Shown one piece after another: positions 7,674-16,642 of a stretch of 38,302 bases of DNA. The stretch spans positions 1 through 38,302 of the forward strand of contig JBNJEM010000004.1 in assembly GCA_051745935.1 (NCBI GenBank), read 5' to 3'. Within the stretch, counting starts at the first letter, position 1; every line of letters starts with the position of its first letter. Origin of the DNA: JBNJEM01 sp051745935. GTDB lineage: Bacteria; Planctomycetota; Planctomycetia; Pirellulales; Pirellulaceae. The position numbers and the translations under genes are program-made. The notes below the pieces were generated by a model, which was not told the DNA's origin, ran no database searches, and saw only the letters and a list, made by a program, of their open reading frames with translations.

Positions 7674-10160
7674 TCAGTTCTGGGGGTCTGGCTCGAAGTA
7701 GAACGAGTCCCAATAGGCTTTGTCGACGGCATAGACATCGATTGGATCGTCCGGCCCCAGGTTCTCGGGAAGGATTCCGAACCGTTTCATCTCGCGGATA
7801 TAGTGTTCGTTCGGCCGGAACCCGGGCATGTCGAACCGCTTATCGACTTGCAGTTGCTGATGAGCGTCTTGGATGGCTTTGAGCAGTTCTTGGAAAAGCT
7901 GGTCTTCCTTGTCCTGGAAGACGGTTTTCGAGCACAGGGCGAGCCCTCCCGATTCTTTCGCGAGTGGGGCGCGGAGCATGAGTGATTTTTCCGGACGGGA
8001 GATGTTGTAGGTAACCCCTCTCGTGGACGCGATGCCCCGTTTTCCAAACCGCCACCGTTTGATGGGTTTGCCATGTTTGTCTTCCGCGTCGTGCAAGTGG
8101 CACTCCTTGCAGGCGTGCAACTTGCCCCAAGGAATGGGAGCGGGAAAGTCTCCGCTTGCGAGTGCCGCGTAGGTGCCTGGATAGCAGGCTGAGGTATCGA
8201 GCCACAGCCGGAGCACGTCCCGCTCCCGCTCGGAGACCCGCGCGTCATAATGACTACCATCGACATAGTGGAGAAGTCGGCTGGCTCCACTGCCAATCTT
8301 GTAGGGCGAGTAGTTACTTTCCGGGCGATTACGGCCATCAACCACGAGCTGGTGCGTCCGCATCGCCCAGTAGCTCATGGTATAGCGTGCCGTCTTATCG
8401 CCCGTCAGATCGACTCGGCCGTCGAAGTCGTCCGGATTATGGCATTCGATGCAGTGACGATTCAGAATGGGCTGGACATCGCGAGGGAAGTCGATGACTT
8501 CGGGCACCCCTTCCGGAATAGCTGGCCGCGTTGGCTCGCTCTGCATCGCCAAGGGGAGATCGTCCGTATCCAGTGGGGCTTCGACCCGTTGTTCATGGCA
8601 GCCGATACAGGAGAGCGTTTCACCGGGTTGCAGGGTGAGAAAGCTATGCATGCGTTTCACGGCCAGGTCATTCTCATCGAGGGCCACGAAGAAAAGCGAT
8701 TGCAACGCCGGCAGTTCGATGTAGGCGGACCCATCTTTCTCCACGGGGACCTCGCCGAGAATTTGCGCCAGCGTGAAGGATCCCCCTATCGTGAGCGGCT
8801 CCATGCCGCCGGAGAAATTGACCGGTTTGGGAAGCTGCTTAAGAATCAGAAGCTTTTCTATTTCTCCCTCGTCGAGGTCGTGCATGTTGCGTCCGTGATA
8901 GATGTCAGCCAGCATGACGCGTCCCGTGCTGGTTTCGAGATTCGTTCTATCCGCCAGAACAGGCTCCACGGGACGGGAACGGATCGGTCGGGGTTCGTGC
9001 ACGGCCAGATTATCCTCGGCACGCTCTTGTTGCGGTAATTGATACACGCTTTCATGCTCGCCGTCGCCGTTCATGACGAAGATTCCGGCGTTGTTCGCCA
9101 CCAGAAAGCAGTCCTCGGTGAAGGCGTACGGGTCCTTCCAGCGTGGTCTTTTGCTGATCTCCCGCACACTACCCAGATCATCCGGCCCGCTTTTGGGCGT
9201 CACCACGGCGACGCGCCCCATGTGTTCCGGACGACCATGTCCCGGCGAAAAGGAGGCGACTACTTGATCGGTACCCGGGATCGGCTTCGCGTCCAGCATG
9301 GCGATGCCGGGATGCAAGTTCCCATAGAAGACGGTTTGGTTGGTGCCATCCGGATTCATGGTCCAAAGGTGATGGTAGTGCACTTGACTGCGGTCGACAT
9401 ACTCCCATCGCATGTAGAGCACTCTTCCGTCAGGAAGCATCCATGGGGTATTGTCGTGGTCGTTGTTGCTGGAGAGGAGACGGATGTTGCCGCCGTCGGC
9501 GTCGCAGCGATACAGCGTGGCGACACGGGTGTGCCAACAATTCACGAAACGGTCGCACCTGGAGGAACAGAAGACAATGGATCCGTCGGGACAGTAGGTT
9601 GGTTCAATGTCATCGTCCGGGCCGTCCGTCAGCTGGGTCAGGTTACCGCCGCCAACACCGATTTCATACAGGTGGAAAGGATGCTCCCCGCCAGCTCGGT
9701 AGCTGAACAGGATCTTCTTGCCGTCGTATGAAAGCTGTGGATCCCGGATGCCGCCGCGTTTATCCTCGAGCAGCACCGTGATTCGCCCCGTACGAAGGTT
9801 CATTTTGCATAGCCGCGCCCCCTCGCCATAACCCCACAGCACCCCGTCCTCTTCCTTGAACGCGCGATCCAAGGGATCCCGGCTCGGCGCCGAATAGTTC
9901 CCGAATGTCACGTACCAGTGATCCCGGCCCGGCACGCGCGCCGCGAACACGATCTCTTCCACGTCCTTCATCGGGCCCTCCAGAAATCGCCGCAGCATGG
10001 GCCCCGGTTCGTAGTTGGGTAATTCATACGACCGCGGGGATGGATTGGCATCCGGTTGGGCGGCGAGTGTCCCGGGGTAGCTGGATACCCCGAGGAGAAT
10101 TGCCGCAACGACGAAACCGAGCGGTTCCAAACGAATCCTTGGCGGATGCACAGCGGTCAT
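7674..10160 (-). CDS. Secreted beta-propeller/c-type cytochrome protein, HzsA-related
   Basis: This 828-residue exported protein has a signal segment at about 14-35 (GFVVAAILLGVSSYPGTLAA). A TolB/WD40-like propeller fills most of 60-430 (DPQLSYDGKKILFSYRAGG; PDGSIVFCSS; LPDGRVLYMRW). The C-terminal half resembles the HzsA-related architecture. Three CxxCH haem-attachment motifs are visible: CIGCH at 518-522, CIECH at 570-574 and CKECH at 684-688. Hydrazine synthase alpha of anammox bacteria has a related layout, but many non-anammox planctomycetes carry such genes, so hydrazine synthesis should not be assumed. ATG 10160 is chosen for GGGAGAG about eight bases upstream. The Gfo/Idh/MocA gene ends 75 bases upstream, so an operon is likely. 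Confidence 0.85.
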   Translation of the reverse strand: MTAVHPPRIRLEPLGFVVAAILLGVSSYPGTLAAQPDANPSPRSYELPNYEPGPMLRRFLEGPMKDVEEIVFAARVPGRDHWYVTFGNYSAPSRDPLDRAFKEEDGVLWGYGEGARLCKMNLRTGRITVLLEDKRGGIRDPQLSYDGKKILFSYRAGGEHPFHLYEIGVGGGNLTQLTDGPDDDIEPTYCPDGSIVFCSSRCDRFVNCWHTRVATLYRCDADGGNIRLLSSNNDHDNTPWMLPDGRVLYMRWEYVDRSQVHYHHLWTMNPDGTNQTVFYGNLHPGIAMLDAKPIPGTDQVVASFSPGHGRPEHMGRVAVVTPKSGPDDLGSVREISKRPRWKDPYAFTEDCFLVANNAGIFVMNGDGEHESVYQLPQQERAEDNLAVHEPRPIRSRPVEPVLADRTNLETSTGRVMLADIYHGRNMHDLDEGEIEKLLILKQLPKPVNFSGGMEPLTIGGSFTLAQILGEVPVEKDGSAYIELPALQSLFFVALDENDLAVKRMHSFLTLQPGETLSCIGCHEQRVEAPLDTDDLPLAMQSEPTRPAIPEGVPEVIDFPRDVQPILNRHCIECHNPDDFDGRVDLTGDKTARYTMSYWAMRTHQLVVDGRNRPESNYSPYKIGSGASRLLHYVDGSHYDARVSERERDVLRLWLDTSACYPGTYAALASGDFPAPIPWGKLHACKECHLHDAEDKHGKPIKRWRFGKRGIASTRGVTYNISRPEKSLMLRAPLAKESGGLALCSKTVFQDKEDQLFQELLKAIQDAHQQLQVDKRFDMPGFRPNEHYIREMKRFGILPENLGPDDPIDVYAVDKAYWDSFYFEPDPQN

Positions 10161-10235
10161 GACACAATCTCTCCCATGGTGAAAATCCGTTGCCCTCGGT
10201 GGGTCCACGTTCGGTGAGTTTCATCCGAGCCGGTA

Positions 10236-11486
10236 TCAGCCGGCCCGCAGTTCACGTTTCTCGTGGTCGTAGAGGATACGCTGTCCCGTATCGCTGGCCC
10301 GTACGGCCATGATCACGGCGACGGCATGCTGGTAGCCCGCTTCGATGGGGGCCCGGCACGTTCCGCGACTCCGAATGCACTGCAGCCAATCGAGGAAGTG
10401 ATCGGGGGTTTCGATCGCCTCGACCGGCTCCTGTTCCTTCGGGAGCGTGCTCGATTTGCCCGCGCCCTGGCGTGAAACCGTCGGACGGCTCCACGGGGTC
10501 AAGTGCAGTGTGCCTTGATCGCCCATGAAGCAAATTCGGTTCCCATAGCTATTGCCGAAATTCGTCGTGTAACTGACCATGAACCCTTCCGGGTAGATCC
10601 AGGTGGCTTGGACATGGTCGGGACAGGTGAATTGATGCTCGTCAATCCAGGTGAACGTGCCGCTCTGGGCCACGGCGCTTTCGGGGAACTTCGCTCCGGT
10701 GATAAAGTGGATTAGATCAACGAAGTGGCTTCCCAGACCAGGGATCGGGCCGTCGGAAAAGTCCCGGTACCCGTACCAGCCGGAGAATTTATCGGCCCGG
10801 AATGGCTGATCCGGGGCGTCCATCAGAAACTCCTCCCAGTCGACGTCCTTGGGGTCCACCTTCGCCACTCGGCTGTACCAGTAGGGCTTGGTGCCGTTGC
10901 GAGACTGTTCGATTCGCGAGAGGTTTCCCAGCACACCGCTTTGGAACAGTTCGCGGCATCCGGTGCTGGTGGGGTAACTTCGGACCTGCGTGCCGACTTG
11001 GCAGACGATGTTCGCCGCTTTCACTGCGTCAACGGCTTGCTTGAGCCGATCGAAGTCCATGGCCAGCGGCTTTTCGCAATAGACGTCCTTGCCCGCTTTG
11101 GCCGTCGCCTCCAGGTGCGTGGTATGCTGGTGATCGCACGAGGCAATCATGACGGCGTCCACGTCCTCCAACTGGACCAGGTCCCGGTAGGAAACGAACA
11201 TGCGAGCGGGACGCCCATACCACTCCTTGCACATCTCGGCTGCCTTTTCCCGGCGAGTTCGCCACGGATCGGCCACGGCGGTAATCTCAATGTTTTGGGC
11301 GTCCTGGTGGGCGTGGACGCCCTTCATGTGGGCGCCGCGCCCCCGGCCTCCACAGCCGATCACGCCGATGGAAATCCGATCATTGGCCCCCGCCACTCGG
11401 GCGTAACTAGCCGCCGTCATGCCGAAAGCCGCCGTGGTGAACGAAGCCTGTTTGAGAAATTCGCGACGAGAACTGGTATGTCGCAT
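10236..11486 (-). CDS. Tat-exported Gfo/Idh/MocA family oxidoreductase
   Basis: This 416-residue protein begins with a twin-arginine signal (SSRREFLKQASF, arginines 7-8). A Rossmann fold follows with the NAD(P)-binding GCGGRG at 44-49 and the family motif CEKPLAMD at 137-144 (EKP lysine 139). The substrate domain begins near residue 150. Family members oxidise or reduce sugars, inositols or similar polyols with a nucleotide cofactor; the substrate here is unknown. ATG 11486 follows GGGAGGA at good spacing. Frames reaching further upstream lack a signal. It is first in a probable two-gene unit with the HzsA-like cytochrome, so they may share a periplasmic catabolic pathway (inference). Confidence 0.92.
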   Translation of the reverse strand: MRHTSSRREFLKQASFTTAAFGMTAASYARVAGANDRISIGVIGCGGRGRGAHMKGVHAHQDAQNIEITAVADPWRTRREKAAEMCKEWYGRPARMFVSYRDLVQLEDVDAVMIASCDHQHTTHLEATAKAGKDVYCEKPLAMDFDRLKQAVDAVKAANIVCQVGTQVRSYPTSTGCRELFQSGVLGNLSRIEQSRNGTKPYWYSRVAKVDPKDVDWEEFLMDAPDQPFRADKFSGWYGYRDFSDGPIPGLGSHFVDLIHFITGAKFPESAVAQSGTFTWIDEHQFTCPDHVQATWIYPEGFMVSYTTNFGNSYGNRICFMGDQGTLHLTPWSRPTVSRQGAGKSSTLPKEQEPVEAIETPDHFLDWLQCIRSRGTCRAPIEAGYQHAVAVIMAVRASDTGQRILYDHEKRELRAG

Positions 11487-11538
11487 GGAGGGTCCTCCCA
11501 GAATACGCGGGTCGGTGGGGCAGGCAAGCACAAATTAC

Positions 11539-11567
11539 ATTATCCCGTTGTTGGGTCATCGTGACAC
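11539..11567 (-). promoter_or_regulatory. Candidate sigma-70 type promoter for the Gfo/Idh gene
   Basis: Read on the minus strand: GTGTCA (11567-11562), 17 bases, then GATAAT (11544-11539). Transcription would start near 11532, leaving a leader of about 45 bases before ATG 11486. Confidence 0.45.
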
Positions 11568-11644
11568 GTTCAGGGGCTGGCCATGAGAGTCCTGCCGCAA
11601 GCCGTGCCCACGCGGGAACCACATGACCATTTCCGTCTCCTCCG

Positions 11645-11748
11645 TATACTTCAGGCGGTCGGATTTGTCCGGGTGGCAAGCTGCCCGACGCAAGCCGTCC
11701 TCTCGTTGCTCGGACTCGCGGCGGACCAAGTCATCCACGACCGGTATA
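11645..11748 (-). repeat. ~104-bp dispersed repeat, full copy (inverted)
   Basis: Bounded by TATACTTCAGG and CCGGTATA, this copy matches those at 15583, 17774 and 23840 without insertions or deletions. Read on the minus strand it stays open in the same frame as the others (VVDDLVRRESEQRED...). The surrounding 11568-11887 holds no recognisable gene. Confidence 0.8.
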
Positions 11749-11887
11749 CCCGTTTCAAGCAGATCACTTGATCGATCACTTGGACCACGTCGCTCCACTT
11801 GCCCGGATCCATCGCCATGATGAACGAATTGGCCGGGCCTGAACCGAGTCACCTAAGCCTTGGTTGTACTTTCCATCGCGACGGAAG

Positions 11888-12286
11888 TCAAATGTGTTTC
11901 GCTCCGCGAGAAGGCGTCAATCGCCCACCCGCTTCGCTCAAGACCGGATGGACGTAGTGGGCCATCACCACGAGGGAGGAATAATAATCGGCCCCCTGGT
12001 TACGATCGTCCCACTCGCCGCCTCCGCTGAACAGGGCCGTTTCGGAGCACTGGCGCCGGTCCATCCACCCTTGAAGTAGCCCGCGCGCGTTTGCGGCGCA
12101 ATTGGAATAAACCTTGTCCCGCTCGATGGCGTCTTGGTAGTGGGTGTCGTGGGTATCGTCCTCCCATGCCGCCCGGGCGTCCCCCAGCGCTCCCGCCAGC
12201 GCGTGGCCGGAAACGGCAATCGCCGCCAGGGCCGCGGCGCTCCGCGACAATACTACTCCCCAATGGGGCAAACCCTCGAATTTCAT
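11888..12286 (-). CDS. Short secreted protein, probably the N-terminal part of a truncated gene
   Basis: ATG 12286 follows GGAG six bases upstream and opens a 132-codon frame. Residues 1-32 form a signal peptide (VVLSRSAAALAAIAVSGHALA). The mature part, DARAAWEDDTHDTHYQDAIERD...CAANARGLLQGWMDRR...GGGEWDDRNQGADYYSSLVVMAHYV, has well-ordered, aromatic-rich protein character. After HYVHPVLSEAGG the sequence turns to low-quality RLTPSRGAKHI and stops. A copy of the 104-bp repeat lies 140 bases further on. I read this as the surviving N-terminus of a larger exported protein. I do not recognise the family and give no function. Confidence 0.45.
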   Translation of the reverse strand: MKFEGLPHWGVVLSRSAAALAAIAVSGHALAGALGDARAAWEDDTHDTHYQDAIERDKVYSNCAANARGLLQGWMDRRQCSETALFSGGGEWDDRNQGADYYSSLVVMAHYVHPVLSEAGGRLTPSRGAKHI

Positions 12287-12980
12287 GGGATGCTCCGCGG
12301 TAGCGGGTTGGGATTTTCGTTCGAGGCCCTTGCCACTATGGACATAGGTCCTTTTGTATTTCAAAGCATCCCTGGCTAACGAATCCCATGGCGTGATCTT
12401 CATCGTTCCTGCATCGACAGCCCATCGTCCTGAGGTTTCTTACAGCCCGTAACAACACTTGGTTCCCGCTCCTAACAGTCCCTGGGGAAAGGACGCTTGA
12501 GTGGTTTTGTTATGGTTTCCTGAAAGAAGTTGACGAACTCTTTTACTCCTAGTAAGGAACTTGTAATCGACAATCCGCGTGGATGCAACAATGTTAATCG
12601 CCCCCCTCCAACCTTTCCTACCCACTCTCTCAGGGGGCGACTAGCAGCCCCACCCCAGCAACGCGGGGCCAGGCATGGCGGACCGGTTGCGGATATGGCC
12701 CCGGGGAAGTGGGACGGCCCAAGCGGCTACGATAGTCCTTCAGGCTTGGTCTCGCCGGTGGACCGCCTGTCGCTGGAGGTGGGCCAACGGAGGCGGCGGT
12801 CTTTGTGCGGCCCCCTGCCCCCGCTCCATATAGAGGGCTGCTGAATGGCCCCGGCACTTTGGCTGGCGATACGCGGGACATGAGGAACATGCGAAGCATG
12901 AGGAAAATAGGAAGCATCCGGCCGGTTTGCGGATATGGTGGCGGAAGCAATTTTCATGGGTTGTGTGGTTTCGTCAAAGT

Positions 12981-13009
12981 TTGTCGATCCGGTCGACGAT
13001 AGGAACAAT
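12981..13009 (+). promoter_or_regulatory. Weak candidate promoter for the TolC-family gene
   Basis: TTGTCG (12981-12986), a 17-base spacer, then AACAAT (13004-13009). Each box matches four of six consensus bases. The start would lie near 13016, giving a leader of about 195 bases. Confidence 0.3.
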
Positions 13010-13111
13010 ACTGATTACGCCACTGAGTGATTGTGCGCTCGTCGCACTCCCGCGTTCAGTGCCGTTTTCTTCAGGGGGGAAGCGATACATCGTACAGATC
13101 GTGGCGCGACT

Positions 13112-13134
13112 CAAACCGTTGACGAAACGGTTTG
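13112..13134 (+). promoter_or_regulatory. Leader hairpin upstream of the TolC-family gene
   Basis: CAAACCGTT, loop GACGA, AACGGTTTG forms a perfect 9-bp stem 75 bases before ATG 13210. There is no T-run, so it is more likely an mRNA structure or protein-binding palindrome than a terminator. Confidence 0.4.
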
Positions 13135-13209
13135 GCGTCGGCCAGTGTTTGCCCTTCCGACCGTTCGGTTTGCTGCCGCAAGCCGGGCCTTAACTGGGAA
13201 CGCGACCCG

Positions 13210-15495
13210 ATGAACCGGCCAGCCCATCGCCTCATTGCTCTGATTGTCACACTGCTCGCCACCGTGACCGGCTGTCATCCGACGCAACCGTTCTATGTGC
13301 ACGAGGACGGCGATCTCTCCCACTATCTAGCGACAGCCACGGAGATAGAGAATCCGGATGTTGACCAGGTATCTTTGCCCGAAGTCACCGGGACGCGGCC
13401 CCCGCTGACGCTCAGCGACTTGGAATTCACGCAGATGCGTGACATTACGTTGGAGGAGTGTGTCACTTATGCGTTACAGAACAGCAAGGTCATTCGCAAC
13501 TTGGGATCTTTAACGCAGTTTACGATTGCGGACGGTCTGGTCGGTCGCACGGCTGGGGCGACCACGGTTTACGACCCGGCCATCTTTGAAACGGACCCTC
13601 AATTCGGGGTTCAGGCGGCTTTGTCGGAGTTTGACGCTCAATTCACCAGCAGTGTATTCTGGGAGAAAACGGACCGCCCCCAGAACTCCAGCGTGTCGGG
13701 ATCCACGATTTTCAACAACCAATTCCGCCAGGACCTAGGCCAATTCGACGCCGAGATATCGAAGCGATCGGCGAGCGGGACAACCTTTGCGGTGCGGAAC
13801 CAGACCATTCACGACTTCAACAACAATCCCAGCCGGGGCATACCAAGCGACTGGTATACCGCCATGGACCTTGAGGTCACGCAACCGATCCTGCGGGGAC
13901 GGGGCACGCAAGTGAATCGCGCGCCAATCATTTTGGCCCGTACCCGTGTCGACGTCTCGTTGGCGGACTTCGAGGGAGCGGTTCGGAATATGTTGCAGGA
14001 CATCGAGAATTCCTACTGGGATTTACATTTCGCGTATCGCTTTTTGGAAACCGCCAGAATCGGGCGTGACAGCGCCCAGGCCAACTGGCAGGAGCGGCAC
14101 GCGAATTTACCCAAAATGGCGTCGGTTCAGGAAGAGGCCCGCTCGCGTGAACAATACTTTTTCTTTCGCGCTCAAATGGAAACCGCGCTCCGGGACCTGC
14201 TGGCGGCGGAGAATCGGCTCCGCTGGCTGATGGGCTGGTCCGCGACCGACGGCGAGTTACTCAGGCCCATTGACCGCCCCACGGTGGCCAGGGTTGAATT
14301 CGAGTGGCAGGGCGCGCAGGCCGAGGCCCTGACTCGCACGGCCGAACTAAGGCGGCAGCGTTGGGCGCTGAAACAGTCGGAGACCGAACTGATTATCGCT
14401 CGCAATCAGCTGCTTCCCCAGTTGGACGTGGTGGGCCGCTATCGCTGGTTGGGAATGGGAGATCAGCTGATCCGGGCGAACCGAAACGGTTCGAACTTTA
14501 TCGACGACGCCACCGGGCTTCCCACCTCCGGGTCATACGCCTGGGACAACCTCACCGAAGGACGGTATCAGGAAGTTCGCTTTGGCCTGGAATTCACGCC
14601 CCCGTCAATCGGTGCGCGGCGAGAACACGCCAACATTCGTAACGCGGAGTTGAAAGTGGCACGAGAACGAGCCCGGCTGGAGGACATGGAGCTGAACACC
14701 TCCCACCTTTTGACCACGGCACTGCAAAACCTCGACTATCACTATCAAAATGCACAGACGCACTTCAATCGCTGGCGGGCGGCGGAAGAGGAAGTGGAAG
14801 GATTAACCGCGAAGGCCCGCGTGGGCACGGAGACTCCCGGGAACGACTTGGTATTGGACAGTCAACGCCGCCGGGCCAACGCCCAAGCCGACTTTTATCG
14901 GTCAATTGTCGAATACAACAAAGCCGTCGCCGAGGTCCATTTCCGCAAAGGGTCCCTGTTGGAATACAACAACATCAAGTTGGCTGAAGGTCCTTGGCCG
15001 GAGAAAGCCTACTGGGATGCCTTGGGGCACGCGCGACGAAGAGACGCGAGCCACTATCTGGACTACGGTTGGACCCGGCCACGGGTCGTCAGCCAGGGGC
15101 CGACCGACCAAGGCCAGACCGGCGAGTTCATGGACAACGGTCAACCCACGCCGGCCACGCCGGAAATGGGCATGGAACCAGAAATCCACATGGAGGAAAT
15201 AGAAACGCCACCGCCGTTGCCAGCGGACCCGCCGGGCGATATCCCCCTCGACGACGACCCTTCGTTGGAGCCGGAACCCATGGAACTTGACCCCACGTCG
15301 GAGTCCGTTTTCGACGGCCCCACGTTCGGGGCGCGCGAAACCGGGCCTCCGAAAGCTTCCCGGCCACGGGAAGAAAAGCAGGCTGCCGGCCCCGTGTCCG
15401 ACACCGACTGGGACGCCTCCGCCCCCGAAACCAACGTGCGGCATGCCCAACACCTCCAGTCGATTCCCAAGGCGGCAGGGCCGCCAAGCAAATAG
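13210..15495 (+). CDS. TolC-family outer-membrane efflux lipoprotein
   Basis: This 761-residue exported protein has a lipoprotein signal (RLIALIVTLLATVTGC, lipid cysteine 22). The body is an outer-membrane factor with two related halves rich in alternating strands and long helices: LEVTQPILRGRGTQVNRAPI, ENSYWDLHFAYRFLETARIG, ELIIARNQLLPQLDVVGRYRW, VGTETPGNDLVLDSQRRRANAQADFYRSIVEYNKAVAEV. The length exceeds a typical TolC (about 430-490 residues). The extra parts are an N-terminal 90 residues and a C-terminal proline- and acid-rich tail from about 640. Such proteins form the outer channel of tripartite export systems; no adaptor or pump gene adjoins it. ATG 13210 has only a weak GGGA upstream. 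Confidence 0.88.
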   Translation: MNRPAHRLIALIVTLLATVTGCHPTQPFYVHEDGDLSHYLATATEIENPDVDQVSLPEVTGTRPPLTLSDLEFTQMRDITLEECVTYALQNSKVIRNLGSLTQFTIADGLVGRTAGATTVYDPAIFETDPQFGVQAALSEFDAQFTSSVFWEKTDRPQNSSVSGSTIFNNQFRQDLGQFDAEISKRSASGTTFAVRNQTIHDFNNNPSRGIPSDWYTAMDLEVTQPILRGRGTQVNRAPIILARTRVDVSLADFEGAVRNMLQDIENSYWDLHFAYRFLETARIGRDSAQANWQERHANLPKMASVQEEARSREQYFFFRAQMETALRDLLAAENRLRWLMGWSATDGELLRPIDRPTVARVEFEWQGAQAEALTRTAELRRQRWALKQSETELIIARNQLLPQLDVVGRYRWLGMGDQLIRANRNGSNFIDDATGLPTSGSYAWDNLTEGRYQEVRFGLEFTPPSIGARREHANIRNAELKVARERARLEDMELNTSHLLTTALQNLDYHYQNAQTHFNRWRAAEEEVEGLTAKARVGTETPGNDLVLDSQRRRANAQADFYRSIVEYNKAVAEVHFRKGSLLEYNNIKLAEGPWPEKAYWDALGHARRRDASHYLDYGWTRPRVVSQGPTDQGQTGEFMDNGQPTPATPEMGMEPEIHMEEIETPPPLPADPPGDIPLDDDPSLEPEPMELDPTSESVFDGPTFGARETGPPKASRPREEKQAAGPVSDTDWDASAPETNVRHAQHLQSIPKAAGPPSK

Positions 15496-16001
15496 GGAGC
15501 CCGCATAGGGATGGTGCGCTCCCGTTGGTCGCTCACCTCAAGAGTGCGCGCACCGTGCGCGCCTATCACGCCCTAAGACTCCATACCGGTCGCGGATGAC
15601 TTTCTCCGCCGCGAGTCCGACCAACGGGAGGACGGCTTGCGTCGGGCAACGCTCCACCCGGACAAATCCGACCACCTGAAATATAATGGCTGAGGTTCAT
15701 ACGCTCGTGAACGAGCCCCATGCCACGATCCAAGGGCCACCCGCACCGCTTACTTTCCGTGCGACATGTCGTTTACAATGGTGACCAGTCCCATCGGCGT
15801 CATCGATAAAGCGGTATTGCCGGGACCGTTTGCGGCAGCCTCTGGCCTGACAGGAGGCATCCGCCCGGGCCGGTCCGCGTGCCGCGAGCGGGCGGGCGCA
15901 ACCCTCGGGTGCCCGAATTCGCGGCCACGCGAGCCTCGAGAGACAGTCGAACGGTTACGGCAAATGGAAAGGACAGGAACGACGGCGTCCCTGACGGCGG
16001 A
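15496..16001. other. Intergenic between the TolC-family gene and tmk
   Basis: This region contains a GC-rich fold-back (GCGCGCACCGTGCGCGC, about 15546-15562), one full 104-bp repeat at 15583-15684, and a possible -10 box TACAAT at 15774-15779 with no convincing -35. No gene is seen. Confidence 0.45.
15583..15684 (+). repeat. ~104-bp dispersed repeat, full copy
   Basis: It runs from ATACCGGTCGCGGATGAC to CACCTGAAATAT. It aligns without gaps to the other full copies and stays open in the shared frame (VADDFLRRESDQREDGLRR...). Confidence 0.85.
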
Positions 16002-16640
16002 ATGCAAAGTCCCATGTTTTTTAGCTTTGATGGCGTGGATGGTGCCGGCAAATCAACGCAGATCGAGTTATTCCGCCGCTGGCTGGAACAGGAACAGCGA
16101 CGTGTGGAACTCTGCCGCGATCCCGGCAGCACGGAGCTGGGAGAACGCCTGCGCAGGATTGTGTTGGAAAACTCCGACATTCCCATCGACCGCACCAGCG
16201 AGATGTTCCTATACATGGCCTCTCGCGCGCAACTGGTCAAACAGGTTATTCGCCCCGCCCTGGCGGCGGGCAAAACGGTGATTTCCGACCGGTTTTTGCT
16301 CGCCAATGTCGTGTACCAGGGATATGCTGGGGGACTGGACGTCGGACAATTGTGGCGGGTGGGCGAGGTGGCTGTTGGCGGCCTGCATCCGGATGTAACC
16401 ATCGTCCTCGACCTGGACGTGACGGCGGCCCAGCAACGAATTGAGCGGAGTTTGGACCGCATGGAGGCCCAGGGGGCCGAATTCCTCGAACGGGTTCGCC
16501 ACGGATTCCTCCGCGAAGCTCAACTCGACCACGAGCGGATTATCGTGATCGACGCGAATCGGCCCGTTGACGCGGTTCAACACGAGATCCGATCGGCTGT
16601 GACAGACTGGATGAAATCACTGACCAGCGTGGAGAAGTAA
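16002..16640 (+). CDS. tmk: Thymidylate kinase
   Basis: This 212-residue enzyme phosphorylates dTMP to dTDP with ATP. The P-loop GVDGAGKST is at 11-19. The dTMP-site motif reads RDPGST at 39-44 (REPGGT in most relatives). The DR motif SDRFLLANVVYQG starts at 95, and the LID region contains RSLDRMEAQGAEFLERVRHGF. The length is normal. ATG 16002 follows GGCGGA with almost no gap; ATG 16014 has the same sequence at 12 bases and is a possible alternative. The stop is two bases from the GTG of holB, whose ribosome-binding site overlaps the tmk end. This tmk-holB pairing is common in bacteria. Confidence 0.95.
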   Translation: MQSPMFFSFDGVDGAGKSTQIELFRRWLEQEQRRVELCRDPGSTELGERLRRIVLENSDIPIDRTSEMFLYMASRAQLVKQVIRPALAAGKTVISDRFLLANVVYQGYAGGLDVGQLWRVGEVAVGGLHPDVTIVLDLDVTAAQQRIERSLDRMEAQGAEFLERVRHGFLREAQLDHERIIVIDANRPVDAVQHEIRSAVTDWMKSLTSVEK

Positions 16641-16642
16641 CC

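Larger units (their letters stand above)
12287..13209. other. Intergenic; 9-bp tandem repeat and leader elements
   Basis: No gene is convincing. At 12880-12917 four 9-bp units of ATGAGGAAC / ATGCGAAGC type lie in tandem. The last 200 bases look like the upstream region of the TolC-family gene, with a promoter candidate and a stable hairpin listed separately. Confidence 0.5.

Noticed and set aside
8250..9038. Plus-strand open frame of 262 codons inside the HzsA-like gene
   Set aside because: It is antisense to a protein with signal peptide, propeller repeats and three haem motifs; the plus-strand product looks random.
7674..10160. Hydrazine synthase of an anammox bacterium
   Set aside because: The architecture is related, but no other anammox gene is present, and such homologues are common in non-anammox planctomycetes.
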